Positions 40,112 through 52,740 of a DNA stretch of 64,000 nt are shown piece after piece. A program made the translations under genes and the position numbers. The stretch is from Sphagnum magellanicum (Eukaryota > Streptophyta > Sphagnopsida > Sphagnales > Sphagnaceae): NCBI GenBank assembly GCA_021904315.1, contig CM038912.1:20533501-20597500 (forward strand). Direction: 5' to 3'. Positions within the stretch are counted from its first letter, which is position 1; each line of letters begins with the position of its first letter. The notes beneath the pieces were generated by a model. That model was not told where the DNA came from, did no database searches, and saw nothing but the letters and a program-made list of their open reading frames with translations.

Positions 40112-40490
40112 TTAGGCCCACTTTACACTAGGAGTCAGGACCAATGTTCAACCCAAATCCAGCATTCCTATTGGTGCAAAAGTAGAAATCAGCCTCAAGA
40201 GCTTTACACTAGGAGTCAAGGCTGAAATAGAAAAAAACTTTTCAATCTCCCCCAAGTTACTAATAAATGCTGAACTTTATGGCCATGTATAGGCCCCAAG
40301 GCTGAAAAAAGGATACCATCAAATTTGGGAGTCCAATTTGCAACCCTTGGGGCCAATGTTCTAGCATTTATGAATATTCTGCCGTCAATGTTCTAGCATT
40401 TATAGTAACTTGGGGCCAATTTGCAACCAAAAAATGCTCAAAGTCGGCCCCAAGTTTTTTGGCCCTAACTCCTTGTGTAAAGCAGGCCTA
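40112..40490. mobile_element. ~380-bp inverted-repeat element (MITE-like) with internal stem
   Basis: The ends GGCCCACTTTACACTAGGAG at 40115 and, on the other strand at the right border, GGCCTGCTTTACACAAGGAG are inverted repeats extending to about 28 bp, flanked by TA on both sides. Further in, CCCCAAGTTACTAATAAATG (about 40250) pairs with CATTTATAGTAACTTGGGG (about 40396), so much of the element can fold on itself. A second copy of the left-end word (CTTTACACTAGGAGTCA) at about 40202 suggests an internal duplication or nested copy. TA flanks hint at a Tc1/mariner-type origin, but a TA match is weak evidence. Confidence 0.65.
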
Positions 40491-42370
40491 AGACCTCAAA
40501 AAAGGTTTTGGGTTCAAGCTCACTGGCATGCAGGTGAAAGCCCTGCTGGCCCTCTGCCATTAGCTTGACTTGACTTGACTTGTGGGTGCGAAGATAAGAC
40601 TCTAAATACCCCCCACTGAAGTGCCAAAGGCTTCTCCAGTTGTGTGTCTTTTTTAAAAAGTTGATTTCAGATCAAAACTGCATTGTTGCCTAAAGTTAAG
40701 TTGTATTTATATACACACAAATGAAGGGGAAGAATTTAGTTCCACTAAAAAACGGGACAGTCACCATTTGCTGTTTCTGAGCTTCGAAGTGCACTTATTG
40801 ATTTTGTCTATTTTTCTGTTTTCATGTGTCCTCTCACCTCACTGGTTTATTCTCTCTTCCTCTTTTCTTCCTGTCTGGATTCATGTCGTCACTAGTCCTC
40901 GTGGGCCAATTCGAACTTGCATCTTATAGCTGCGCATTGTTCACAAAAAACCGCCAGTTCTTTGTGTGTGTGTTTTTTTTAAAGAAACACAAAAAACCAG
41001 TTCCGTGTTTCTAAACCCCATTTTATGGGAATAAACAGGTGCATGGTTTAACGAACGATACATGAAGAGTACTTTTCTACCTACCACTCCTTTTGTGTCC
41101 TTCCATAGCAATTACTTGGCTCCTTTTTGTGGGCCAAGGTCCTAAGTTGGACGTCCCATTCATACACTCTTACATCACTATGGCCCACAAAGCATGCAGC
41201 TTGAGTTGGTTATAAGTAATTTGGTAACATTAGTGTGGTAGGACAAGGTCTTTTGTGTCTTTAAATCTTGTACACAAAATTTTGTTGGGCATTGGAAAAC
41301 AAATGACTGTCAAATCTGCCGAACTAAGCATGAACGGTTTTGGGCACAGGAAGAGAATGATTTTCAAGTGTAGTGAAAGAAGCATGATTGAGCATCCCTT
41401 GAGTTTGATTGAGTGTGTTTTCCAACTTTTGAGTAGTGGACCTATTTGGACCTCATCAGTTTGTAACTATCATTTTGAGGGCCACATGAACATCAACAAC
41501 AATATGTGAAATGGTCAAATGCAAGGTCAAAGTGAACCCCCACCCACCAATGCACCATACAAGAAAGACGTTTGCAGATACAAGACACTTGTCCACTTTG
41601 TTCCTCTCCCATAATGAAGCACCCATGTACATCATTTACTTACTAGCCACTACATGCCCCATGTACTCCCTCATGATACTTATGCTTCAATCACACTTGG
41701 TGTTCAAGACTCTAGTGTTAAGTCCCTTAACACCAAGCTAGCCATTTAGGACCTAAACCTACTTACCATTAAATACAATGTTAAATTAGCTTTTTAGACT
41801 CCCATTCACCTATGATGCTAAAGTGCTTATTAATGGCTAGGTTAATGTTAAACTATAACATTTTTTTATAATCATTCACACCTTTGATGATGGAATTTAT
41901 TTCTTGGCACATTGTTTATTTTGTTAGGTTGGGTAGGTGGTAGGTAAGTGAGGTGGATAAATAAATGGGAAATCAAATGGTTGGGTACGTACGACATAAA
42001 TAGGTAATTAGGTAGGTAGGGTGTAAATAGGTAGTTAGGCATGGGTGGGCCATGGGTGTGTAGGGAATTATTAAACATAAGATTAGTGCACCTTAAATTC
42101 CCTTGCCTTGCCTAGACCATACTTCCACCTCCTAGAGAACATCCTTTGGAGAACATCTAAAAGGAAACCACAAATTTAGTTACTTTAATCGTTTTCCTTC
42201 CCTAATTTTTAATGGGTAAATTTTTATTAGCACAATGTTGCATTAAACACCCTTTCCATCTCTATCTACCATAACCCTCAACCCTTTAATTGGATGTCGT
42301 GTACTCCTATGTCGACACTTCCAACTATTATTATCATCACACATACAAAACATAAAATGAAAATATCTTG
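40491..42370. other. No gene seen
   Basis: Mixed composition. It includes GGTAGGTAGG-type low complexity around 41930-42060 and a short (CTTGA)n run at about 40568. Frames are short and unrecognised. Confidence 0.5.
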
Positions 42371-42379
42371 AATGGTACA

Positions 42380-44260
42380 TCATGTCCGAACCCAAAATCG
42401 TCATTCATTTATAATAAAAATAGGAATCCAAACTGAACATTTCCACTCCACAAAAATGTAAAAACTAACATTGTGCACAAAACATATACAAATTTACAAA
42501 CAATAGTAGAATGTGTTGGAATTTCAAATCACCAAAAGTCATTTGAGATCACACAAACAAATGTAAAAATGAACCCCATCATTAATCACCAAGGTGCAAT
42601 CTTTCAAATTTCTAGCCAAATGTGAATCACCATGAAAAAACACATTAAAATTAGTTTTTACTATATTATAACCTTAGAAACCTAGGTGTATTTGGTGCAC
42701 TGAAAGCAAAACCATTTGTGGATTGGCATTTCTTCCAAGGGTGGCATAAGACACCCCATATGCCAACTTCAAAAACATTAATCACAAATTAACATAATGA
42801 TAACTCCTAAAGATTGCCCACATAACATAACTCATAAGCCAATAGGAACCACTATTAAAAATGAATCAATTTGGCCATCCACATTGAGACGGTGACATGG
42901 TGCAAATTATGCACATGGTCCTTCCATATTTAACCATTCTAGCCCTCCAACAATAACACTCTAAAAGGTAGAATTGTTTGAACATGAAGAATAACATGCC
43001 TTATAATCACATCCAAATAGTTAATGTTATTTGATGTGAGTAGACATAATCCTTTAACTTGAATCTACAAATTTGAGGCCAATAACCACCTCCACACATA
43101 GTGGCACAACACATTGTATCCTAGTGTTAGGCAATTGCCAAATTTTCCATAGCCATGGGCATAACTTATTGGAATAAAACAACTCGTTGTTCACATGTTT
43201 AAATCCACACATCCAAATTAATCACCACCATTTCATCTCATCAAATTAAGGACCTAGTAGCTTGAACTCATAGCCAAATAGTATGGTGAAAAAAATGAAA
43301 AAGAGGCTTATTAATTAAACCTATAATCCATAAGTAGCCATGGTAATCGTAGGTCCCGATCTTGAATATGGCACTTTTGGAGTCCATGTTTTTGTAAATA
43401 TCATTTCACCATCTACACCACCCATTTAATTAACCCATCTATCTCAAAATGGTTTCATGAAATAGTGCAATGATCAATCAATGTTTTCTCAAACAATTTT
43501 TGGAACTCCTCATAAAATTTTGTACTTTGGTTTGTGAATATTTTGGTTGGAGCCTTAAATTTATTGAATGCCATGTCCATGAATGCATAGGTAATGCCCT
43601 CATTACTATAATGCAATAATGGCACTAATTCTAACCACTTCAAAAAATGTTCAATCATAACCAGAAATATATTTGGTTATGTTGGATGGTCAAATTAAGT
43701 GGGTCAATAAAATTCAAATTCCACCAATATCCAAGCCCCATGATGAACAATGACCAAAAATGAAATGTAGGTGTGTTGAATGAAACTTGTATTCAATCAC
43801 ATACCAAACATCTAACAACAAATTGTTGAACTTGAAATTGCATCCTTCACTCCCAACATTGTGCTTAGAACAAATTATAAGTCCATCAAACCATAAAATG
43901 GCTCAACTATTCATGAGCATGCCTCACAAGGTTTTCATGTCATTCTAAATGAAATGCATCCCACATTTGTTCATCTACCCACACTTATAGGAGGGAATTA
44001 CATTCACAACCGAATCCCTTAACCTTATGCATAATTTGATTTCACTCTTTGGGTGTCAATCCAACCAAAACTTCATTCGCCTTCAATTGTGCAATAACAT
44101 GTGCATTTGCATGTATGTCCAAGCCACCAAGACCTTCTGGTTCAATGTCCACATCATTGGAATCCCCATCAGGTGGAAATCCTTTAAGGTGTACGATCAA
44201 GGATAAAAAGGACCTAGTCCTTTCTACATTTTCACCCTATGTTTTGATCTTCATCAAAAC
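42380..44260 (-). mobile_element. Ty3/gypsy LTR-retrotransposon fossil (integrase region)
   Basis: Old fragment of a Ty3/gypsy element, minus strand. The clearest part (43658-43455) is integrase core, beginning MIEHFLKWLELVPLLHYSNE. Weaker similarity extends upstream into the region before the integrase and downstream into its C-terminal part. No reverse transcriptase, gag or LTRs were recognised around it. It is broken many times over and its pieces are strongly diverged, so it is an ancient insertion. Confidence 0.75.
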
Positions 44261-44269
44261 AAGTGAATC

Positions 44270-44850
44270 AAAACTTGTCAAATATTTCATAACTACCATA
44301 TTTTATATCATTATAATTCTAAATTCCATCATAAAATTCCGTAAATGTCTTTTTACCTAGTAAAAAAGGATTAAGTAAAAAATATAAAAAATGGCAACAT
44401 TGTGACCAGATTTTGGAACACTTTACGGAATTTGGACTCCATCATCCACATTAAATATTAGTTCAGTTAGTTAAATTGGGCATATAATTACTGGCATCAT
44501 ACATAATATAAATTATATTATATTTTTATCATAATTTTAAATAAATATCAAAATATTATAGGTATAAAATGTATATATTTTATAAAATTATTGATTATAT
44601 ATAATTATTTTATTTTTAAAATTTAAAATCTAGTTTCAAAAATAATATACATCATAAATAGTGGAATTAATTCACAAAGTTATGGTATATATTTTAAAAT
44701 ATAAAGTATTTATGATCCATACTTGACTTATATCTGAAAATTTTATTTATTATTACCTCTAAAGTTTTTATTTTACATTAAGATATATTTTACATCAAAA
44801 ATTTATGATATAATTTTAAGTTAAAAAAAAAAGGGGGAGATACATCCTTT
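44270..44850. other. No gene seen; extremely AT-rich
   Basis: Long stretches composed almost only of A and T. Confidence 0.6.
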
Positions 44851-45390
44851 ATTTATTATTGTGTTAAATGAATATTTGCTTCCATTAATAAACCATGTGC
44901 TTGAAGTTTTTCCTTCAAAAGAATGTTTATTGAAATTTAATTAAATAAGGAAATTCAAGTTGATTTTGTTGAAATGAATTAGTTTTCTTATAAAAAATCA
45001 TTATGTGTGTGCATCTTTGAAAAAAAATAAAAAGTGAACTTTTAATTTTTTTGGGAAAAAATATCAATAAGATATGAAATATTATAAATATTATAATTTC
45101 ATATTAAAAATTTAATCAAACTATTTTTTAATTAGGAAATATATCATATATTTATTATTATGTTAGCCATACAATTTGTTCCATTTATGAATCATGTTTT
45201 TGAGTTTTTTACTAAAAAATTGGTTCTTAAAATCTTATTCAACAAGGAAATTCAAATGTTGCCTTTGCTAAAAATAAGTTTAGATTTTTTTAATGGAAAA
45301 ACTGTAAATGTGTGGATGATTGAAAAAAGATTAAAAATGAACTTTCAACTTTTTCATTTGGACAAAATATTGATAAGATATTAAATAGGA
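44851..45390 (+). repeat. Diverged tandem duplication, unit about 300 bp
   Basis: ATTTATTATTGTGTTA, AACCATGTGCTTGAAGTTTT, AAGGAAATTCAA, TGTGTGGATGATTGAAA (or variant) and AATATCAATAAGATAT recur in order from 44851 and again from about 45150. The second copy stays open for 74 codons, the first does not. Confidence 0.6.
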
Positions 45391-47460
45391 AAATTAACAT
45401 TTGTGCAACATTTAGAACGAAAAATGGGTTAAATGAAATGCACCCCTTTATAATTTCATAACAAATGAGATGATTTGTTGGTAATTGGTCTTCATTCTTG
45501 AAGTTTCAAGGATCAATTCTCACAAATGACATGGTGGTGGTTAATTGTTATTTGTTGATAAAATATTCCTTAAGGAATATTTAATGTAGATGGCCTACAT
45601 AGGTTACATTTCCTAGGTGCCTACCTAGCTACCTAAATTAGATTTTTAGCCTATCCTAGGTAGTGACACATGTTAACAACTCATAGGATGAAAACAATGC
45701 AATTATATAATATTATAAATAATATAATATAATATATAATATCAATTTTTTATTCAAATAATCATATATAATTTATAATTTGATGTTTTTCATGATTATG
45801 TAGTCATAAATGTAATCATAACATTATGTGACTATTGGTTTGACTACCATGCAACATGGTGTTTTTTGTGATGCATAATCTTATGGTATTTGTTAGAGGT
45901 GACTATAAACATTTTCAAACACATGTTTCATTAATTAGTAAATAATATTAACAATAATAAGGATAATTATAATAATGTTTTCATATATATGACTACCTAT
46001 AATGATTAATAATTAATAATATTATAATTTAATTTAATTTAGGTTAGTAGGTAGCCTAGGCCAAGGTATTTAAAAGTTAGATAATATAGCCTATTAATTA
46101 GCCATAAATATACTAGCATAAATGATAATATTAATAATTTTCATTAACGACTGATAATATTAATAATTATAATTATATATTTTTAATAACTCTATATGAT
46201 TACTTATATTATAATATAACTACTTAGTTGAGGTTAATAGCTAGCCTAGGCTAGGGTATTTAAAAGTTAGCTAATGTAGTCTATAGATATCTAAAAATAA
46301 TCAAAAATATTATTAATATTAAGAATTAACTAGTTTAGCCATGGTTAGTTTAGCCTTTTAATTAGTCAAACCAAGGTTAATTTAACCATCTTTAATTTAG
46401 CCTAGGTTGGTTTAACTTCGGTTTAACGTTATTAATATAAATTTAGCCTTAATACTAGAAGTATATTACTACTATACATGGCCTATGTAAATATATTGGG
46501 TATACTAAATTAAATATGTATTAGCTTAGGTTGTTATTTTTATGACACATGTCCATTTTGTAAACCATTAGTTGCACACACAACCATATGGCCCAAAAAT
46601 TATGTGATATCAATTTTGTACTTGCAAGCATAACCAATATAATCACAAATAATTAGTTGCACATAATTGCATAATGATTGGTTACAAATGATAAGATTTT
46701 TTCTAATGACACCATGTGGCACCTTATGTAGCTTAAATTGTAAATATAGATTTTAATTTTAAATATGTGTAATTAAATTGAAAAACTATGAGTTGATAAT
46801 TGAAATTGCGAGATTTAATGGTGTAATTTTTTTGCCCTAATGTTTTTGAATGAACTAAATGTTAGATTTGTAATATGGTTTGGTAGGTTTGTGAAAACAT
46901 CATAAGACCAATAGAAATGGTAAAAATGGACCATTATTTGCAATTTTTACCATAATATGGTTTTGTGTAGGTGTGAACATGTTTTTTAAAAAAAACATTA
47001 AATGGGATTATTAAATTGGTGATTTGAATTTTTTAAAAGTTAGTGAATCTTAACAATTCATTGTAATTACCATTTAGGTTGGATAAGGTTTTAATTTTTC
47101 ACACATTACTTGAAAACGCACAAGTTTGTTTCAAGTTGCTAATTTTGTGTTGGAACCAAAGTGAGATTGATCCACAAGAAAATTTAGCCAAATTAGGCTA
47201 AAAGACAAAATATTTATAATAAAAAAAAACCATCCTTTTATATTTTTGGCTACCTACTTGAACCATGCATAAAAATCTAACATCTTTTTTTAAAATTTCG
47301 TAAAACTTTAACTATTGAAAATCTCCAAAAAAATAATATTGACACTTTTAAATTTTAATTTAATTAGGGGATATATTTATAAATATCCACAAAAATACAA
47401 CAACGTATTGGACCTATAATCAAGAATTTTTTTTGAGTCTAATGATGGTAGCTTAGGATA
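45391..47460. other. No gene seen; AT-rich with a TAGCCTAGG-word repeat
   Basis: At 46040-46110 and 46225-46300 a block GTAGCCTAGGCCAAGG (variant GCTAGCCTAGGCTAGGG), then TATTTAAAAGTTAG, occurs twice about 185 bp apart. The rest is long A/T tracts. Confidence 0.5.
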
Positions 47461-47465
47461 TTAAA

Positions 47466-48288
47466 TGTCGCAACCCTATTTTGAACGAGTGTGAGGATGA
47501 AATTCACACTCCCAAAATTGGGACTTGGGAATCCTCCGAGATTCTCGAAATTTCAGAGTTCGATTGCAAGGGTCAAAACACCTTGCATTGGGGTGTTCTT
47601 TTATATCATTGGAAAGCTATCAAAGTGTAGATGTCGAAAATGGCCTTTCCATGGGCCATTTGGTCATCTATAACATAAGTTATGACAAAAAAGAAAGGTC
47701 GAAAGTCAAATTACCAGTTTGACTCCCGACCACTAAAAGTCGGGAATCGACCCGACCCTGGTGCGTGCAGGTGCAGTGCGATACACCATTGGAAAGCTTT
47801 CTAAGAGAACTACAAGTTTTCTTTAGATTTTAATCCAATCAAAGGTCTGAGCAAAGAGTTATGACCTCGCAAAATCCCAAGAGTCCAAATTGGGATAGTT
47901 TGGGGACTCTTCCTTGGGAGTCCCAAGACAAAAAGTCATTCGGATGTGGGTGTCGCGGAGAGGCACTGAATATATTATATGGGGGAAGGTGGTGGCTTCC
48001 CCCAAGTCCGGGCCGTGATGAATCATGTGAGTCCAAAGTTGCCCGTGGTTTGTTTTAGCACCAAAGTTGCTCCAAAAAATGAACTAACTAACTTGTTGGT
48101 TGGTTTGATGTAGGTTCGAATAAGTAACTAAAGCTTGTCACTCTTCCTAGTCTTATCCCGAGCTTTAGCACGCCCCTCTACCCCTTTTAGTGCTTAGAGT
48201 TGGGAGCATGCCCCGCGTTCTTCATAATTCCGATGTGTGAGTAACTTAGGCCCATTTTGGGTCTAACTAGGAACTTGGGAACGTGTCA
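47466..48288. mobile_element. Solo LTR of an LTR retrotransposon, 823 bp
   Basis: Starts TGTCGCAACCCTATTTT and ends GGAACGTGTCA (TG...CA). It is flanked by an exact 5-bp direct repeat TTAAA (47461-47465 and 48289-48293), the normal target duplication. It is GC-richer than its surroundings and has LTR-like content, including CATTGGAAAGCTTTC-type words and a TATA-like ATATATTATAT at about 47970. No internal region is present on either side, so recombination between the two LTRs is the likely cause. The intact flanks suggest it is younger than the gypsy fossil at 42.4-44.3 kb. Orientation is uncertain. Confidence 0.75.
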
Positions 48289-48293
48289 TTAAA

Positions 48294-48900
48294 CTACTAA
48301 AAGTTCCAAAAAAATAATAATTCATTAATCCAATGCATTTGGTCAGTTAATTAATTTATTAAATGGGTTACATAATAAGTAGTAGGGTAACTGATTAAAG
48401 AGGTAGGCTAAATAAAAAACATTTTATGATGTGAATATGTCAAAATGTTCTTGAATTAATTATGCTAAGTACATATAACTAATTAATTAATTAAATTTAA
48501 ACTAGGCACTATGAATTATTAATTGATTAGGTAGATTAGGTAGTAGGTAATATGTATGTGGGTTAAGTATTAAAAATTCTATTGTATTAATATGTGATAA
48601 TTTTTTTGAGTTAATTATTTTGACCTTAAAAATTATGAATTTAAAAAATGTGTCTTTAACAAAATTTATTCATTTTTGTGTTATTTAAAATGTGGATGCA
48701 TTATATTGACCAAGATATAGTAAAAAAGTTATATTAAACACACATTTAGAAATTGGGTATGAAAAATGCAAAAATTTAAAAATGAACAATCACAAAAATG
48801 CCATTTGTCAAGTGTAACCTTTGGAAAGGACTTTAACTTGGCACCCTTGGCCCCTTTTATTGTGTTTTCACCATGTGGTACTAACTTACTCAAATGCAAC
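48294..48900. other. No gene seen
   Basis: AT-rich; may include the decayed 3' end of the pogo-like element that follows on the minus strand. Confidence 0.5.
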
Positions 48901-50175
48901 ACATAACCTATCAATTTCAATGTAATAATGATAGGCATTGGGTTTTGTGCTATTGGTGCACTTTCTTAAAACCTCTTTGACTTGAAAATTGAAAGCTTCA
49001 TGAATAAGTTTAGATGTTTTTGTTTCCATGAATTTTTCATTATGTTGCATCTTGCCTTCCATTGTAGTTAGTTTAAGTGGTCATATTTTAATAGTATTGA
49101 AGCCTTTTTTAAATCTTTAATGGAATCAATGGCTCCTTCTCGACAGCTGAAGACACCCACTAAATTAAATGTTTGTTCCCAACCCTTTTACTTTTGTTAA
49201 TTTCAAAGTCTAGATATCCCTAAAAGCCCTAAAGGCAATTTTAAATGGTTTGAAACAAACAACAATTGGTTATAAAACATGACTTGTGTGTGACAACAAT
49301 GTAATCAAATCTAACCCCACCCCCCTTCCCTTGTGCACAATCTTTAATGTAACATGAAAGGTGTGATTATTTAAAATAAATACATAATAGTTAGTTGTAG
49401 AAAGATTACCTCCATGTGTTTCAATCCAGGTTATGAAGTGGGAAATCTACTTGCTAAAATATAATGGTTGTCATTTATCCTTTTGGTTTTATTACAATTA
49501 TAGCATTACATCCACATTTAAATGCAAAGTTTCATCTAAACTACTTACCCTTGAAAATGTAAAAATTTGGTAGGCACTCTTTTAATGGGTCAATGGAAAA
49601 GACAAGATGAACATTTACTTCCTCTCCTTTGGTGTTACGGAATGCACAAACCTAAAATTAATTTTAGCGAGAACAAACACCTCACAATTTCAACCAATTG
49701 GAGCATTGGACTCATTGCAATTCCATATGCATTTAGGCAAGTAGTTGTGTAGGTTGTATTCTTGTGTTAGATTAGTGTAGAATGATTCTACATTTGTAGG
49801 GCATAGACCTTTCACATGTCCAACCTCCAAACTGTGTGCAACCTTTAGCAATAGATTGGGATTGTGTTCCTTGGACCATTTGAACCAACCTCCCCTGGAA
49901 TGCCATTCTTGGAAGGCGTTTGCCATTTTCTTGTGTAATCTTGACAACTTTTTGTCTTAATTGTGTGAATGTAATTGAATGTTTGATTACTTTCATTGTT
50001 TCACATATTGCACAAATGCCTTTCCCCTTTTTTGCAACATTCTTGCCCTACTTTTTTATTTTGGATTGTGTAATTTCACATAAATGATTTCGTAACAATG
50101 TGATAGGCACACAAAAAATAGCTTGGATTTTGGAGCCAAGTTTGACCATTTGCATTGATGAATTCAAGTTTGTGT
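48900..50175 (-). pseudogene. Pogo-like (CENP-B/DDE_1) transposase, nearly full-length but broken
   Basis: Cut-and-paste transposase of the pogo/Tigger group. Reading leftwards: FCVPITLLRNHL (about 50125-50090) from the first helix-turn-helix; HSITFTQLRQKVVKITQENG (49990-49925) from the CENP-B-type HTH; WFKWSKEHNPNLLLKVAHSL and CPTNVESFYTNL (49900-49765); CIWNCNESNAPIG (about 49730-49690), the first DDE motif, usually WNCDESG, so Asp is Asn here; VHSVTPKER (about 49645-49620); ILNNHTFHVTLKIV (about 49375-49335), usually LDGHxSHVT, again Asp to Asn; GLDLITLLSHTSHVLXP (about 49320-49270); and FKKGFNT, then GKMQHNEKF, near 49100-49030. At least one frameshift near 49925 and several stops are present. 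Terminal repeats were not found. Confidence 0.8.
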
Positions 50176-50179
50176 CAAT

Positions 50180-51950
50180 CCAATTCCCATTCTTTTTTAC
50201 ATGTGTCCTTCACTTGATTAGTTAATGTTGGACAAGTCTTTGATTTTTGGAAAAAACAACCTGGTCGAGATTTTTGAAGAAGAAATTGATTAAAAGAACC
50301 ACCCATTGTGGGTTGGCAAAGTTAAAGAATTGCTTGGGTCTAAGGTTTAAATCACAAGTTTTGGGTGGGTATGGTTTTTGAAGATTTGACCTTGAACTAT
50401 TTATATACTTATTTACCCAAAATCAAAAACTTGCCCAAACACTTTTGAGAACTGCTCAACAAAGGTACTGTAATACCTAGCCTGGGTAGTCACTAATTAA
50501 TTACTTTTTGGAATTTTCAATTATTTTGAAATTCTTACTTGTCATGCCAAAAGTTTGAAAATATCTCTCAAGCACATTATTTTCATTATTTAGTATAACA
50601 TCAAATTATAAAATAATATTATTTTTAATGACGAAAAGAAATGACAAAAAATAATTATATATATAGGCACCTTGCTGCAAAATCAGGCTAGTACTTGAAA
50701 TTTCAAGAGCATATTGAAAGTGACTTTCTCAATCAGGTTGTCGTTGGTAATATATTAATCATCCGTGCAATACTACTATCAATGGAAGACAAATGAAATG
50801 CATTTTGAAAAGTTAAACTGCATTACAATTGAAAAACAAGTGACCAAACCATCTAAAGGTTAAAGGGTTTTTTAAAAAAAACCCTTGCATTTGCAATCAG
50901 TTAAAATGTGTTATCCCCTTCTTTAACTATAAAAATTATAATTTTTTGGGGAGTAAATTCATTTTTTTTCAAACATTGTCTAACACTTGGTCGGTTTGTC
51001 AATAAAACAATATTATAATCCAATTATAATATTAAACATCACATTGGTCAATTATAATTCAAATTCAAGTTTTTGGTTATTAGTTTATTATGAATTATAT
51101 GTGGTTCTCTCCTTTATGAAGAATCTCCAATTTCGGTTCTAAAACATATACAACAATGGTTTAAATTTCACACATAAATTGGAATTGAGAATTTGGTTTT
51201 TGATCTAGTTTTTCCAACAATAATTTGATTTCATTTTTTATCTTGAATGTCAGATTTGGTTGTGGTTCAATTCTTATTAACCTGGACTGGAACTAGAGGA
51301 CAAGTACTAGTTAACTTCTGGCTAACCTTAGTTTTAGTTACCTTATTTTTAAAAAACATATTTCAAAAATTTAGGTTTTGGTCCTAGTTCCACACATTAA
51401 TAGAACAAGGAACAACAATTAGAAAGAAAATCTAGTTCCAGTTCCAGTTTTGATAATCAAACCCAATTCCAATTTGAATCTTACTAAATGAAATCAAAAC
51501 TGGTGGTTCTAATTCACCAAACCTGGTACCGGTTATTACCTTTGATTTAGAGTGTATCTCACTCAATGAAGTCACTTTCATCCATTAAAAATGACATAAT
51601 GAAATTTTTTTTTATCAGGTTAATTTGAACATAATGTTACAGGTTGACTTATTCAATTCCATTTTATAGATACAATTTCCAACCATTAAATTTTCCCATT
51701 TATTCACAAAACGTACATCTCACAATTTTCATTCCATCCAAATATTGACATTTGATGGGTTTATCCAACAAAATCATTTCATCAATGATTGTTCATCTAA
51801 TTAGGATCACATTCATCCATTTATTTTCTCTTCATCCAATTTCAACATACAATTTTCCACAACATTTTATCTAAACCCATTTCGATTGCTAATGAATGTT
51901 ATCCCCACTTTTTTTCAAATAATGAATGTTGAGGATTTTAATTGATTTTC
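50180..51950. other. No gene seen
   Basis: AT-rich. Around 51.23-51.55 kb a GGTTCCAGTT/GAACTAG-type word recurs loosely. No coding family was recognised. Confidence 0.5.
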
Positions 51951-51954
51951 ATAG

Positions 51955-52292
51955 GATTGGTAGCTAGAACTACTGTCTCTTTTCATCAAAACTAGTGTGG
52001 CCTGTGCCATTGGCCCAAGTGTGAACCCATCACAATATTGGGAAACTCAACATGTGAACATTATCTTGCAATGTATGCATGGATTTTTTTGAACAGCCAA
52101 ATATGAAAGGGAATCATGCTTGGAATTGGTAGCTAGAGATACCATCTTTTCATCAAAACTAGTGTGCCCTGTGCCGTTGGCCCAAGTGTGAACCCTTACA
52201 AAATAGGGAAACTCAACATGTGAACATTGTTTTGCAATGTCTGTATGGATTTTTTGAACATCCAAATATGAAAGGAAAGCGTGCTTGAATTG
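51955..52292 (+). repeat. Tandem duplication, unit 169 bp
   Basis: Units start ATTGGTAGCTAGA at 51956 and 52125. Both contain CATCAAAACTAGTGTG, GGCCCAAGTGTGAACCC, GGGAAACTCAACATGTGAAC and CCAAATATGAAAGG. A shorter relative of the middle part lies at about 5785-5835. Confidence 0.85.
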
Positions 52293-52349
52293 AATGGTAA
52301 GCCTTGAAGGCCTTCACGTTCTCAACTGACTTTTCCTTCCAAAGCCCGG

Positions 52350-52740
52350 TCTTTTGGAATTTATTTTAATTTTCAGCCGCAGAAATCACTTCAAAATCAA
52401 TATCTCCCACATTCTGAATCCAAATGTTACCAAATAAAATCCATTAAATCCTGCTCATCAAGATTCACCATATGAACGTTCTTTAACACGTATTCAGCGG
52501 TAGGATCTTGAGTGAACAGAAAATCATTGTAAGATATATTTATCAGCTCTTGACAAGGACATGGGCCAGTCCCAATGCATATTCACTGCAGTTTTGTAAT
52601 GAGGATTGGGCAAAACCCTGCACATCATGCAGAGAGTGGGCCACCTGGCCCTACGTAATGCCGGGAAGCTTCCCCTGCAGAATATCAATTAGCAGAGTCT
52701 GCGCATGCCGTGTTTCAGAACTGCAGTGAATCTCCATTGG
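52350..52740 (-). pseudogene. Possible Pumilio-repeat gene relic
   Basis: GC-richer than its surroundings. Minus-strand translation from an ATG at about 52737 gives GQVAHSLHDVQGFAQSSLQN, then CSEYA, resembling a Pumilio repeat of the type VATHxxGCxVLQxCxxYA. In the next frame ELINISYNDFLFTQDPTAEY, then VLKNV, resembles LxQDPxGNYVVQxVL. One in-frame stop, one frame change and further stops toward 52370 show it is not functional as read. Similarity is by pattern only, and the RNA-contact residues are not kept. A truncated duplicate of an APUM-like gene is the best reading; an unrelated gene relic is the alternative. Confidence 0.35.
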
